64,000 nucleotides of DNA from Isoetes taiwanensis (lineage: Eukaryota; Streptophyta; Lycopodiopsida; Isoetales; Isoetaceae): assembly GCA_021234155.1 (NCBI GenBank), contig JAJEKV010000002.1:39111841-39175840 (forward strand), read 5' to 3'. The number at the start of each line of letters is the position of its first letter. The first letter of the stretch is position 1. This document shows, piece after piece, positions 45,300 to 56,640 of the stretch. A model generated the notes under the pieces. That model was not told where the DNA came from. It was given only the letters and a program-made list of their open reading frames with translations, and did not search any database. The translations under genes were made by a program, and so were the position numbers.

Positions 45300-46190
45300 A
45301 GGGACGTTGAGCAATCACCGCATTCCACATGACGTGTAAGATATTAAGGAGGAGCATTCTCTAGTCAAGGGGCCACACCAAGGAACATTCGTTGCGACTT
45401 GGGATGATGAGCGTGAATCACGGATGAAAGGTCACCCCAACTATAGTAGCAGCATCTCAAGGAATCCCGGAATCAACCAAAACAAGGAATACACAGCAGG
45501 TAAGAAGAATCAAACATGATAGGAGGAAGGCAAACCCTAACGAAGTATAAACATTTAAGTATATCCTCTTGTATAATTTAGAAACGTGGAAGAATTGAAT
45601 CCCAATGTCTATTGTATATCTACAGTGCATATATGTCTATTGTATATATGTCTAATGCATATATGTCTATTGTATATCTCGAGTGCTCACACATATAGTG
45701 TAAAAACATGAGTTTAGAGTCATGTTTTAGGGATTTAATGTTTAGATCAAGAAACTCCATCACTTCGACTAACCAAAGGATGAAGCAAAGAAGCACAGCT
45801 ATAGCCCAAGATCAAGTCTTCGAATGGAAGAGGAAGTAAAGGGAGAAATGAATAGAGCCCAAGCAAAGCTTAGACTCCAAACACTTCGGGAAGTGCCCTC
45901 AAGTAGAAGATCGCTCCAGCACAACGTCAGGATGAGAGATAACACTGGTTATGTCAAGATCATTAGCGCTACACCATCTAGGTTTTGCACCAGGATATTT
46001 TCGGGACGCAACTCTACTCTCGTGGCAACGACAATACTTGACGACCTTATGAAAAATACTTTGTCCTTGTAAAATTAGAGGAGATTTTAAGCTTTCTTGT
46101 GTAGATTGGATGTACCATATCATATATTTGCAAGGAAGAAGGTAAACGTAATGCTTGTGTAGTGGTAGTGTCCAATGCATCAATTTACCA
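45300..46190. other. unassigned DNA with a small ATGTCTATTGTATAT repeat
   Basis: At 45606-45687 ATGTCTATTGTATAT-like phrases recur three to four times. ORFs such as 45824-46072 are short and unrecognised. No other structure noted. Confidence 0.5.
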
Positions 46191-46382
46191 ATGTTGTCGA
46201 TTCGCGTAGCGAATCGGCATTCTTGCTCAAGACGAGCATGCATGCATTGCATGCGTCGCATGCATGCATCGCATGCGTTTTAGGCCGTTCATCAGGTTGG
46301 GCGTTTGCTACTTATTGCAGAGTTCTTCATCGACGTTTCATCGGCGCTTCCTCTTCTCTCAGCAGTACCTTATTCTCTTTGA
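46191..46382. repeat. direct repeat of about 190 bp, copy 1, GCATGC-rich
   Basis: Runs from ATGTTGTCGATTCGC to TTATTCTCTTTGA and is repeated at 46568-46755. It contains a run of GCATGCATGCATTGCATGCG, dense in the self-complementary GCATGC. The short ORFs here owe their Met/His/Cys/Ala-rich peptides to this run. Confidence 0.9.
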
Positions 46383-46567
46383 TTTGTTTCCAGGCAGGGG
46401 AGGGGCTTCTTCCTGCCTGGTTTGGCCAATTTGGCGTTGCTTTCATGCTGTCCTTTCCGGCCTTTAGCCTTCATCCTGTGACCTTCGCCCCTCGATCCTA
46501 GTTTGTTAAGGAAGTCCTTTGGTATTCGGCGTTTTGTTGGTTTCATGCGAAGTCGCAGCGTGCAAGA

Positions 46568-46755
46568 ATGTTGTCGATTCGCTTAAATCGGCATTCTTGC
46601 TCAAGACGCGAGCATGCATGCATTGCATGCGCCGCATGCATGCATCGCGATCGCGTTTTAGGCCGTTCATCGTTGGCGTTTGCTACTTATTGCGAGTTCT
46701 TCATCGACGTTTCATCGGCGCTTCCTCTTCTCAAAGAAGACCTTATTCTCTTTGA
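46568..46755. repeat. direct repeat of about 190 bp, copy 2
   Basis: Second copy, offset 377 bp from the first, with small indels. A spacer with a 9 bp hairpin (CCAGGCAGG at 46390-46398 and CCTGCCTGG at 46412-46420) lies between the copies. Confidence 0.9.
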
Positions 46756-49065
46756 ACCCACCCTCCCCTTCTTTGTTTATTATATTTTGTACAAGTTACG
46801 TTTATCATGTTTTTCCACCGGTTGGGTGATGCTTTTTTCCGCCTTTGGGTGATGCTATTCTTTGGTATGTTTTCGTTTGTTGTTGGTGATGTGTGTGTAC
46901 GTGTTGGCGGCGCCATCCATTTTGACTTCTCCATGCGCGGGTTTTTGGGAGCGATTCTATGCCTTACGTTTGTCTAAGCCCCTTGCCGAAGGCTTATCAC
47001 TAGGGTTTTTCCTCGAAAACCCGAAAGGGCGGGGTTTTTTAATCCCGGTGATAAGCTTTCGGCAGGTACATCAGCCATTCATCTATTAGCATTGTATTTG
47101 TTTTGGGGTCCAAATGATATAATTGGATTTTCCCTTTATTTTTCGTGGGTAGTTCGCATGTGTGCGACTATCCACTGTCCACCATTGTAGAAAATCTGCT
47201 GAGATGAATGAGAAGCCTATCTATGCGTTTTGTTGGTTTCATGCGAGTCGCAGTGCAAGAATGTAAAGGCAAAGAAAGGTACCTAAATTGTGGATAAAGA
47301 AGTGGACGAGGAATTTCAGTGATGAAGAAGATATGTGGCTTAAAAAAAAAATATATTGTTTTCATGCATCCCAGCTAAAACTCCAACAAGTTAAGAGTTA
47401 CAATACCTCTTCATGTCGATGTCAGGAAGAAAGCTATAAAATTCTTGGGGATTACCCATGTGAAGTGACTCAAATGTATTTAGTTCTCTTTTATTCTATT
47501 CTATTATTAATTTAAGATGTGAGCTTACGTATTCTTTTATTATAATTTTTATGAGGCTATGCATACTTTATAAGTCTATGTTTTTTTTTGTTAAAATGGA
47601 ATAAGAATGTGAAACTAAATTCAATACATAAATGCAATCTCTAAAATTCGTTCCAAAATTAAAGCATAATCCCAAAATAAAGGAACACTGGTTTTTAATT
47701 CCTAAGATTGAATTGAATATCAGAAGTAGCTAGTAGTATTACTTCAATAACGTTAGATCTATTAGTTAACTAGTATTTCTGCTACATTGAATTGGATCAT
47801 TTAGTTTCAGTTCTATTTTGAGGTAAAAATAAGTACAACTTGTATAGACAAGAAATAAAAATTCTCAAAAAACATGGATATGATGCAGTCAGTCCCTTAC
47901 GTTTAAAAAATAAGATTATGCTCTTATATCCTTCCAATTTCTGAATTGTTTTACTCTCATCCGTTTTGACAATTACTTTCATGCCAGTTGAAATTTTCAA
48001 TTACATTAAAGTATTTGGTCAGTGTAATTCTATTCCATGAATTCAAACATAGAGTATTTGGACGATTTGTTTTTTTGAGACCCGGACTCACAAAAACCTT
48101 CACATGTCTGCATCATGATTGTTTTCACTGATGCAATTTCTAGGGAATCATATATAATGTTATTGACTATATACATACTAAGTGGACAGATTCTTGTAAC
48201 GAATGTATTGTAATGGATTATGTCGTGGATCGATATGCATGTCAAAATATTGTTGTTTGTGCAAAAGGAATTGAACTCGTCGTGCGCAACCTCCTCTTAA
48301 GCCCGGAACCTGGTTGGGTATCAAGAGTTATGGCTTTGCACCTATAGATTGTTCTTTCCAATACGGAGATTGTGACAGTGCGATGCATATTTCGTCACGA
48401 ACAGAAATATATTTTGTTCTTAGTGAGCATATAATATTAGGACTTTTGCTTACACCAGCAATACATGTAGTAGACATGTTAGAAGCACCATGTCAGTCTA
48501 CACTCAATGGTACTATAATGGCAACAATTACTGATATGGACAAAATGAGGGCAAAGTTGTCTTTTCACATAAGTAATGGAACACGTCTAGAAGATGCTAC
48601 TAAGTTCCACCTTTGCAGTGAAAACTTCATTTTATGATACGAAGACATTATACTTATATAGGGCAAGGTTAGTAGTTCTCTTCAAGAGCATTACATGTTT
48701 GATTATTTTCCAAATTTTAAAATCTTGTCACTACAACCACCATCTTAGCGTTTCTGGCAAGTCCTTCATAAAAAACATTTCCAACTATTTTTAAGTAACA
48801 ACGGTGCTTTTGTGGAGTACCTATGGAATCTTGTATTTTTGATACACAATCAATCACCAAACAATGTCAATGTAATCATTTTTGGGTTGCCCCTAGGGGG
48901 CAATCGCTTGTTTATATGGGTTTTCGGCATATTCCTGGTATATGTCGGTATATGCCAAGAACATCCGGAAAACTGCTCCAAACTCCCAGTAGCCTGTAAA
49001 CTCTCGGTTGCCCCTGTTGCTGGGCAGCCGCTCTAAAACCGTCTAACCGGCAAACCCTACTCTGA
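46756..49065. other. unassigned DNA with one long hairpin, no gene recognised
   Basis: A 17 bp inverted repeat with one mismatch (46984-47000 TGCCGAAGGCTTATCAC and 47048-47064) encloses a smaller GGGTTTT/AAAACCC stem. A 107-codon ORF at 48314-48637 has ordinary composition but no motif I know. The rest is AT-rich. Confidence 0.5.
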
Positions 49066-49126
49066 TCAATCGATTCGATGAATCAGTAAACAAGCCGAAG
49101 CTCGCAGGAACAACATCTCAAGCTGA

Positions 49127-49998
49127 TTGGCAGGGCTTGGCGTCCGAGAATCAGAAGAAGTTAATGCTGCTGAAACTAGAGCAAAAATTGGCACGCTACT
49201 TGGTCAGGTTTCTGGGTTAGAAAAAATGGTGGCAGAAGCTAGCTTTTTCTTGCCCGCTTATGATATTCAGACTTCTCAGGCTACGATTAGCAAGCTCAAG
49301 GATAGGATTGGAGGTGCAGAGGCAGCGGCAATACCAAAGAAGAAATTTTCGTTTAAGAAGAAGAAACAGAAAGACTTGGAGCCCCAATAAAAGTGAAATG
49401 CAATGACATTGTTCAAGTGCAACGCAGTGGCAGTGTACAAAAGCCCTTCTCAGATGCTTTGGAAGAGAGTAGATTTATCCATAACGTGTACACCATAAAC
49501 AATAAAAAAGGTATGGTGGTTGTTCAGAATGCAGAGAGCTTAGATATCAGGGAAATTGTGCTTGCTGATCTGACTAACTGCACGGTCTATTTGAAGGGGA
49601 AGTTTCAGGCACTATCTATTCATCGTTTGAAGCAATGCAAAGTGTATGCTGGCCCTGTAACGGGATCTATTTTACTGGAGGAAGTAGATGGTTGTGTGTT
49701 AATGTTGGCCTCACACCAAATTAGGATTCACTCCACTAGAAACACTGACTTTTACTTGCGAGTTCGTAGTAGGTCCATAGTTGAATTTACAACAGGTGTC
49801 AGATTCGCTCCTTATAAATTTTATTACCATGGTATAGAACTTGATCTCAGTGAAGCAAATCTCTCAGAAGAAACAGGTCTATGGGAGAAGGTGGATGATT
49901 TTAGATGGCTTCGTGCCGCGCATTCTCCCAACTGGGGAGTTATTCCCAGCGAGCAGCAATTGGGTATGGTAGATGGCTCTAGCATAACTTCTGACTGA
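49127..49998 (+). pseudogene. TBCC: tubulin-folding cofactor C copy, 5'-truncated and frameshifted
   Basis: 49127-49390 encodes the end of the N-terminal helical region: EKMVAEASFFLPAYDIQTSQ then the basic KKKFSFKKKKQK. After a stop and a frameshift, 49393-49998 encodes the C-terminal beta-helix TBCC domain: LADLTNCTVYLKGKFQALSI, then HRLKQCKVYAGPVTGSILLE, then LMLASHQIRIHSTRNTDFYL, ending in VDDFRWLRAAHSPNW. The Q-x-R motif that in this family supplies the GTPase-activating arginine is intact (QIR). Cofactor C works with cofactors D and E on the tubulin dimer, triggering GTP hydrolysis and release; the Arabidopsis gene is PORCINO. Here there is no ATG, a stop lies just upstream of 49127, the first part of the protein is missing and the frame is broken, so it looks like a pseudogene. 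No introns are seen, consistent with a retrocopy. Confidence 0.85.
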
Positions 49999-50130
49999 AG
50001 CTGTTTATTTCCATCTCATAGATAATCTGAAGCGAAGAAGTGATTTTGTTTACAGTTTTGACATTCATTTTACTATTAATTGCTATTGTTGAAAGAAATT
50101 CAACTTGTTGTCTTCAATCGATTCGATGAA

Positions 50131-52928
50131 ACATAGCAAGCAAACCCAGACTTTCGGTTTGTCACACAGGTTCGTGTTCATAATTTGTAATGTTCTGTGT
50201 TTGCCTGTTTCTCAGATTCGATGCAGGTTTTTGAAGGACGTTTTCTTATGAAGGATCTTCTTGCATGATGCATTTAAAGTAATGCATTAGCTGCATCTGC
50301 CCTGTCCAAAACCAGGTAGCTCCTAAGCTCAAATTCAGTGCTTGATGGGTGTCTTTTTCCCATTTTTTCCAGCTTGACCATTTCTTTTCTTCTTTTTCTT
50401 TCTGGGTGGATCATTCCAGAGCAGGTTATGAGCGTTTGAAGGTTTCACCAAGATATGATTGTCCAGGCATTGTTTTTTAAATGGTTCATGGGGCTGATTT
50501 TCGGCATTTTTTTGGCCATCACGATAGTTTTTTCTGAAACGCTCACCGTCTGAGATGATATTTCCGCTGGAGTTCCTTTTTGGAGGCAGTACCGATGACG
50601 ATGGCATTCAACGTTTTCTTGTGAGGCAGATTCATCTGCTGCTCTTCCATTCTAATACTGCACTTTTCATTGCATGGTATTCGATTTCTGATGCAGGTTT
50701 ACAAATCAGGCCTCTATGTTTTCGAAGCTTTTGGAATTTTTTATCCTTTCATTGAGAGCTTTTCTTGCTCAGGTTATTGTGGCATCTTTAAAGAAACTTT
50801 GTTCAAGGGAAACGGTGTTGAAAGGAAGCTTGCTGCAAGTATTATAGCCAGTTTTTTTTCAATCATTTTATCTTCGGATTTTGAGCCTTACATGCAATTT
50901 TGTTGATTCTGCAGTTGGGCCACCTCATCTTTCCGATTTGGGTGTTTGCTTTTATCTTGGGGTAAAACATGGAAGGATTTATTTGCTCCATGCTATGTTC
51001 TCATTTAGTAATTTCTCAATGTAGGTTTGCAGTCAGACTTTGGAGCAAGGGATTATTTCTTAGATCATTTCTAATTGTTTGCTCTCTAGCAAGTAACTGC
51101 ATCAGGCTGGTTCGTCTCTGTGGTAAAGCCCTATGAAAACACTTAATGTATGTTGTTAATCATTGTTAATAATTATTGCTAGAATACTCTCTGCAACGAG
51201 TATTGTTTGCCTTCTAATTGTTAGTGCATTTCCACAAAAGTTCATTCTCTACTCCTTTATGTTCACATTCTCTGCTCACAACAACTCACGTCCTCTGCTC
51301 CTTTTCTATTAGGCTCAGAGTAAAGTCTAAATATCACCACTGCCAAAGGTGGAGTTAGGGTCTTCTCGGAATATCAGGCCTGAGGAATGGGTGGTTGCTG
51401 TTGGCAGTCCCTTGCATCTACAAAATACTGTACCTCAACTGGAATTATCAAGTCAAGTTACAGATCATGGCGTATAATGCTATTTGTGATTGTGTTATCA
51501 CGCTTTTTTACTTCATGAATCATCACAACATCGAACAGTTGTATGTCCAACTTGATTCCTTCATATATACTGAACAACATGTTTGTTTACAGCATGTTTG
51601 TATATGGCAATGGCAACGTAGCAAGAGGCCGGGAAGAAAGGCTGCATATGTGGTTTGATCCAACACCAGATTTCCATCAATACATCCAGCTGCCTCAAGT
51701 CTATTAAATATTTTCAGAAAAATACATCAGGATGTTGGCTACTCCATTTCTTCACGTATGAATCTTGAGAAATTGGTTCATATCTCTGCCACAAAATTGC
51801 AGAACAATCATGCTTATCTTATTTATTTCTTTATTTTTATCTTAGGGCGTGCCACTCTTAAACACAGTTCTTAGTGGTATGTAGTTACATGACTTCCCAT
51901 TTTTGTACATGGACTTGCTTAAGTATTCCACTAAAGTATCTTATGTGTTTATACTGTGACCAGTAAAAAATGATCTGGAGTGGTTTTCCTGCTTTGAAGA
52001 AATTATGGCATGCAAATGCAATCCTAACTACAGCTATACAAAGTTGCATTTAGACGATCATTTTCACAAAGATATTTGCTTGCAACATATCTTTCCTTGC
52101 TTTTATGCCGTTTACTTTACTTATCCTAATATGGACTTGATTTTTCATCAGCAATAGTTTCTGATTGATATATACTTTGCATGTTGTACAATCAGAGCAT
52201 ATATTGCAATCATCTATTTCTACCTGTGAAGGATAGGCTTGGCATAAGTGGATCGATAGATACATTTTTCTTTTCCACCCTTTCCTTACCGAGATTACTT
52301 GAAAGATAGAAGGACCTTGTTTTTTGATGGAAGCATGCTATAAATGACGAGACTTAATCTTTGGTTTTATGTGGTAGAACCAACATTACTTGCATATATT
52401 TCATTGTCTTTAATGCCTTCCATTTTTTTCTTATCAGCTACACAATCTCCCTCTCCCCTCAGAGGCGTGTTATTTAACAACCACGATCATGTAGGAACCA
52501 AAACAATACACAAGGTTTTTGTGTGATCGAATATTAAGAAAATATAAATAGATTTTGTTCTAAATGTTCAGGGTTATGGCTTTGAATTGATTATCAAAAC
52601 ATGACTTCGAACTATGATTTAAGCCCCTTCACCCTCCGGCCATGGAGGGCAACCCTCCGTGCACAGCACCTTGTTAGTCTTGTATTTGTTTTTAATTTGT
52701 ATATTTATATGCTTTGTTATTCTTGAGTTTGTTTGCTCATTTCCCTTGTTGTGTGAATCTAATAACATGTCAGCTACAATTACAAACTGCTCCCAAGAAC
52801 ACCACCAAATTCTTCTATAGTAATTTCTTGGAAGACAATTATATGGATAGACAGATTTGATGATGTTTTTGAGAGCAATTTACAAATATAGCCCACTTGT
52901 TATCTGGTTCACATAGCAAAGGAGAACC
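50131..52928. other. unassigned AT-rich DNA, no gene recognised
   Basis: T-rich sequence with many short ORFs and no motif. TGCAGGTTT-like phrases could be splice acceptors, but no exons were found. A low-complexity Lys-rich ORF on the minus strand at 50607-50335 reflects an A/T-rich tract. Confidence 0.45.
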
Positions 52929-53596
52929 AGCAGGCGTCTCCCAGGTATGTTGGATCCCGTGGCACACATCTCCCAGATTTGTTGGATCCAGTTTTGGGCT
53001 CATGCACAGGCCAACTTGCTTGTTTGCTTGTTTCTTGTGGAGCACCATGGCCAGCTTTGAATTCTAATAAGCATCTTGCGCTCTTTGGCTTCACTGTCAA
53101 TTTCGGTTTGCCCCTTCGAATTGGTGTTGTTTTATCTGTTTCTTATGTGGGTGCTCTTGCTTTTCTTCTTTGGTCTATTTGATGCTTTAACCCTGACTAG
53201 ATTTGATTTTGGATTAGGATCAATGTGTTTTCGGATCAAGGGTTTCTCTCTCCTCTGTTAGCTTTCCATAGTTCTTTGCTCAAATCCCTCTTCTGCGCTG
53301 TTGCTTCTTTGCCACGTGTACGATCCATGTTTTTTTCTCAGGAGACGATGGTTTAGTCAACGGCTTCAGGTTTTTTAATTAAAAAAAAAAAATAGGAAGG
53401 ATGACCGAGGAATAGCATCTATCTGGCCAGATCTGAAATTTAGTAGGGCAGCATATAAATAGCAGGAAAATTCCCTGCTTTGAAATCATGGTTTGGTTTC
53501 CCTTTGTAGTCCTCTAGAAATAGCAGGTTAGAATTCTATATTAACAGGTAAGCTTAAAACTTGTGGGAAATCTTCCTTCCAACTCTAGAAAGTTTC
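52929..53596. repeat. inverted long repeat, left arm (668 bp)
   Basis: From AGCAGGCGTCTCCCAGG to CTCTAGAAAGTTTC, matching the complement of 57362-58038 throughout with small indels. Both arms share the phrase GTTTTGGGCTCATGCACAGG (one change) and the tract ending TTTTTTAATT. No coding or polymerase motif; class unknown. Confidence 0.9.
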
Positions 53597-54752
53597 CGAA
53601 CCGAGGCCGCAGGCTTGGGGCAGGGGTGTGGGTAGGTAAGTTTGGGAGTGGATTTTGTTGAATTGGCCTTAAAGGGCAAACCCTTACTCCTCTTGGTGGG
53701 TGGGCATATTCGATATATACATGAATATTCCCTGTAACCATTCTTAACCTGTTGTTGTAGGTAACCTCTTAGTGGAGGACGTAGAATACTTTCTTTCTGC
53801 TGGATAGATTTTTGCTGGTTCTAGTAAGATCACAGCCTTCTACAAACTTTATTGATCCTTTTTAGCTGCAACCGGGTAAAATGGCTGGACATCAAACAAG
53901 TTGAACACTCTCTTACGACATATAGTTCTTTGTTATAACTTTCTACTGATCGTTGTCGCATCTACATACACTAACAAAGTGCTCTACACCTTGTTTGAGG
54001 AGGACATCGAGGATTATAAGCTTGTCACTGTGAATTTGCAACCAATGCCTGCTTTGAAATATGCACTCGAATAGATGCAGACCAGATAAGTTCACATTTG
54101 TCTATGTCCTTTCTATATGCACCTCTATGAGATACACGCAATTGTTAGAACTTCTCTTGTTAATATGTACAACAATTATGGAGATCTAGAGTATGCAAAA
54201 GCAGCATTTGATAAAATATGTAAGAAGACCAAAATTATAATATCTATCAATTGTAGTAAGGACATAGATGATATAACAAAATAAATGTAACTTGGGAAAC
54301 CAATTGTTATTAAACATTTTGAGCAATATAAATAAATAACTTGTTATATGGATTTTAAACGTTAATCTATTGTAATGCATGTCTTATTTTATTCAAATTG
54401 GCCCATGTCACAGAAAAAATAAATAAATAAATAAATAAATAATGCATGGCTTGGAATGTGGCAGAATATGATTAAGCAAACTGACATTAGCAAGGATATA
54501 AATTAGAACGAATTTGCTATGATAACTATTGGTTGTGAAGAAAATAAAAAAAGGGGGGAAAAGTGATCGTCAAGAAACAACGCAGGTGCGTTTGTCGGAA
54601 TTGCTCTAAAATGGCTACAGTTGATCGGTTTGCTCAGATTGGCATCACAGCTATTGCAGGGTCGGCATCACAGCTATTGCTGGGTGTTGCAGTGCATCTA
54701 GAACGATGGCAGGTAGTCAAAATCTGAAAAGGATGATGCTCTCAGGTTCTCA
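53597..54752. other. unassigned DNA with an (AAAT)n microsatellite
   Basis: A perfect (AAAT)n run lies at about 54417-54442. No gene was seen in the rest. Confidence 0.5.
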
Positions 54753-54876
54753 TGGCTCTGGCTTATCTAGCCGGAATTGACTGGCAGCGAGGAATCGCCC
54801 TATAAGCTCTGGGTTTTCTACCTGGAATGCATCTATAGCAGCGGATCGCTGGTTGGTGCTTTAATCTGAGGTGGTC
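54753..54876 (+). repeat. probable LTR fragment of the copia element
   Basis: Near-identical to 43190-43313. It lies immediately upstream of the primer-binding site hairpin, where the U5 end of an LTR is expected. A full LTR with TG...CA ends was not delimited. Confidence 0.6.
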
Positions 54877-54891
54877 AATCTGAGGAGCTCC

Positions 54892-54970
54892 AAATCGTAT
54901 AGCCATGCTGCCCCACTTAGCTCTGATAAGTGGTATCAGAGCCAAGTGGGGCAGCATGGTTATACGATTT
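54892..54970. repeat. 79 bp hairpin with 37 bp arms across a primer-binding site
   Basis: The left arm 54892-54928 and right arm 54934-54970 match in 35 of 37 positions around the 5-base spacer AGTGG. The tRNA-Met primer site TGGTATCAGAGC (54931-54942) starts in the spacer and runs into the right arm. Confidence 0.9.
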
Positions 54971-55026
54971 GAAGCGTCCTTACTGAGTGGGGTAGAGGTT
55001 TTTAATGGCGGATCCGGTTTTCAAGT

Positions 55027-56136
55027 ATGGAGAACAAAAATAAAAAGAAATTTGAAATCTCGGAAGGGCTCTGGGATCTTGTGAAGCTGCCAAAAGAAGT
55101 AGATAAATTGCAAGAGGCCATGGCTAGACTCGAGAAACTCAAGCTGAGTGATGAAGAGGTGAAAAAAGAGAGGGATAAATCCAAGGGCAAAGTTGGTACG
55201 TCTAATATATTAGCAAAAATTAGTGAAGCAAAAGGTACTATCTGTAGCAAAGTAGGTCCGAGTATTTTATTAAGATTGCAAGGATTGTCTCCTCAAGATA
55301 TGTGATTATATCTTCTTAAGAACTTCGAGACTAAATATTCTTCACAGGTAGATGTTCTTGAAAAAGAATTAAGACGTCTCAAGTACCATGATGGTGATAA
55401 TCTTGAAGTGTTTTTCCAATCCTTGGATATGATACTATTTGATCTTAAAGCTGCTGGTGTTGTGCTTTCAAAAGAGGCAGAATTACTAGCTATCTCAAGA
55501 GCTTTTTCTGAGTATGAATAGATTGCTATTCTTGTAAGAAACGTAGCTAAGAATCGTGAAGAAGCAGAGAGAATGCTTCACACGGAGATTGAGCAGAAAA
55601 GAGTTGTGAAGGATGATGATGAGGGTGCTGAAATCTTATATAGTGCTCATATGCATGGACGTGGATGAAGAGGTAGAGGAGGTAACATTGGTCCATGTTT
55701 TGTTTGTGATACATATAGTCACTTGAAAGCTAATTGTCCAAACTTAGCTAAAGATATTTCTTGTTATAACTGCGGCAAAAGGGGTCATATTTCTTCTAAT
55801 TGTTCCTCTCCTATGAATAAATAGAGAAATATAGGACGAAGAGGATGTACGACACATGTTGTATCTATCATAGGAAAAAGTCAAGATAAACCAAGTGCAG
55901 TAAACGTAGCTGTTAAAACAAATATTGAGAAAGAAGATGTTGAGGTAATTCCTAAATCCAATTCTGATATTAATACACGTGATAATTCTCTTGTAATAGA
56001 TAATGGAGTTGAGCGATCCATAGTCAGCTCTCCAGATATGCTCAAACAATGCTCAGGAACTGGAACTAATCATATTCAATTGGGCAATGGAAGTCTGCAA
56101 TGGGTTGAAGCAGTGGGATTGCCAAATAAGATATAG
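55027..56136 (+). pseudogene. Ty1/copia gag and protease start, four in-frame stops
   Basis: A single reading frame of 369 codons runs from ATG 55027 to TAG 56134, interrupted only by stops at 55303, 55519, 55666 and 55822, with no frameshift. The capsid-like part includes LEKELRRLKYHDGDNLEVFF and REEAERMLHTEIEQKR. Two CCHC zinc knuckles follow: CFVCDTYSHLKANC and CYNCGKRGHISSNC. A segment with IDNGVERSIVS may be the protease active site (D-x-G form, DNG). The upstream tRNA-Met primer site supports an LTR element. Integrase and RT are absent: the sequence breaks at about 56140 and opposite-strand copia sequence follows. Confidence 0.85.
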
Positions 56137-56149
56137 AAAATGTCGTGTC

Positions 56150-56640
56150 CGTAAAAGAAAGAAGACTAAATATTGCAACTCATAGACAATCTCCCCACCT
56201 GCAAATTTGGCCTCACACTCGGATGAAAGAAACCTTTGGTGGTCACAAAGGAAAAAACCCGAGTGCTACAAATTTATAATATCGATCCTTATTCTCAAGG
56301 ACACTAAGAATAATGCAATAGTACTTTGATAGTGTTCTGATAATGCAATAGCACTTTGATTATCACATATAAGTATACTCGGTCCATCTTGAACTCGTCT
56401 TAAGCACTCTAGCAAACGTCGTAACCAAACAAGTTCTCGGCTCGCCAAAGATGCAGCAAAATATTCTGCTTCGATAGTGGAAGGTGAAACACATCGTTGC
56501 TTCTTACTCATCCAAGACACCAAAGATTTTCCTAAGAAAAAAAAGCAACCACTTGTTGATCTATATGTGTCTAGATAACCATCCCAATCTGCATCTGTGT
56601 ACCATCATACAAATCCAATTCCTGTATGAAATCATCTTCC
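56150..56640 (-). pseudogene. Ty1/copia RNase H, C-terminal part
   Basis: Reading leftward from 56640: DADWDGYLDTYRSTSGCFF, then WMSKKQRCVSPSTIEAEYFA, ASLASRELVWLRRLLECLR and ILICDNQSAIAL. This is the canonical end of a copia polyprotein, with the S-T-x-EAEY and DNQSAI motifs. It has the opposite orientation to the gag at 55027, so it belongs to another insertion or an inverted segment. Confidence 0.9.

Larger units (their letters stand above)
43041..45300. repeat. repeat R, copy B
   Basis: Counterpart of copy A in the same orientation. 43041-43185 continues the block cut at 39690. 43395-43583 includes a foldback module. 43633-43651 is the TATA-like phrase. 43735-45255 matches copy A with the hAT insertion absent at 44551. 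A degraded ORF at 44187-44510 reads YEVRPIEEQEAQLLEDIEDP; a second frame holds LLDYQAPSYHIH, ending at a TAG after CINIMT near 44595. No RT or integrase motif was found. Confidence 0.7.

Noticed and set aside
48314..48637. 107-codon ORF as a gene
   Set aside because: No family motif, no neighbouring exon and no paralogue in the window; length is within chance for AT-moderate DNA. Left as unassigned.
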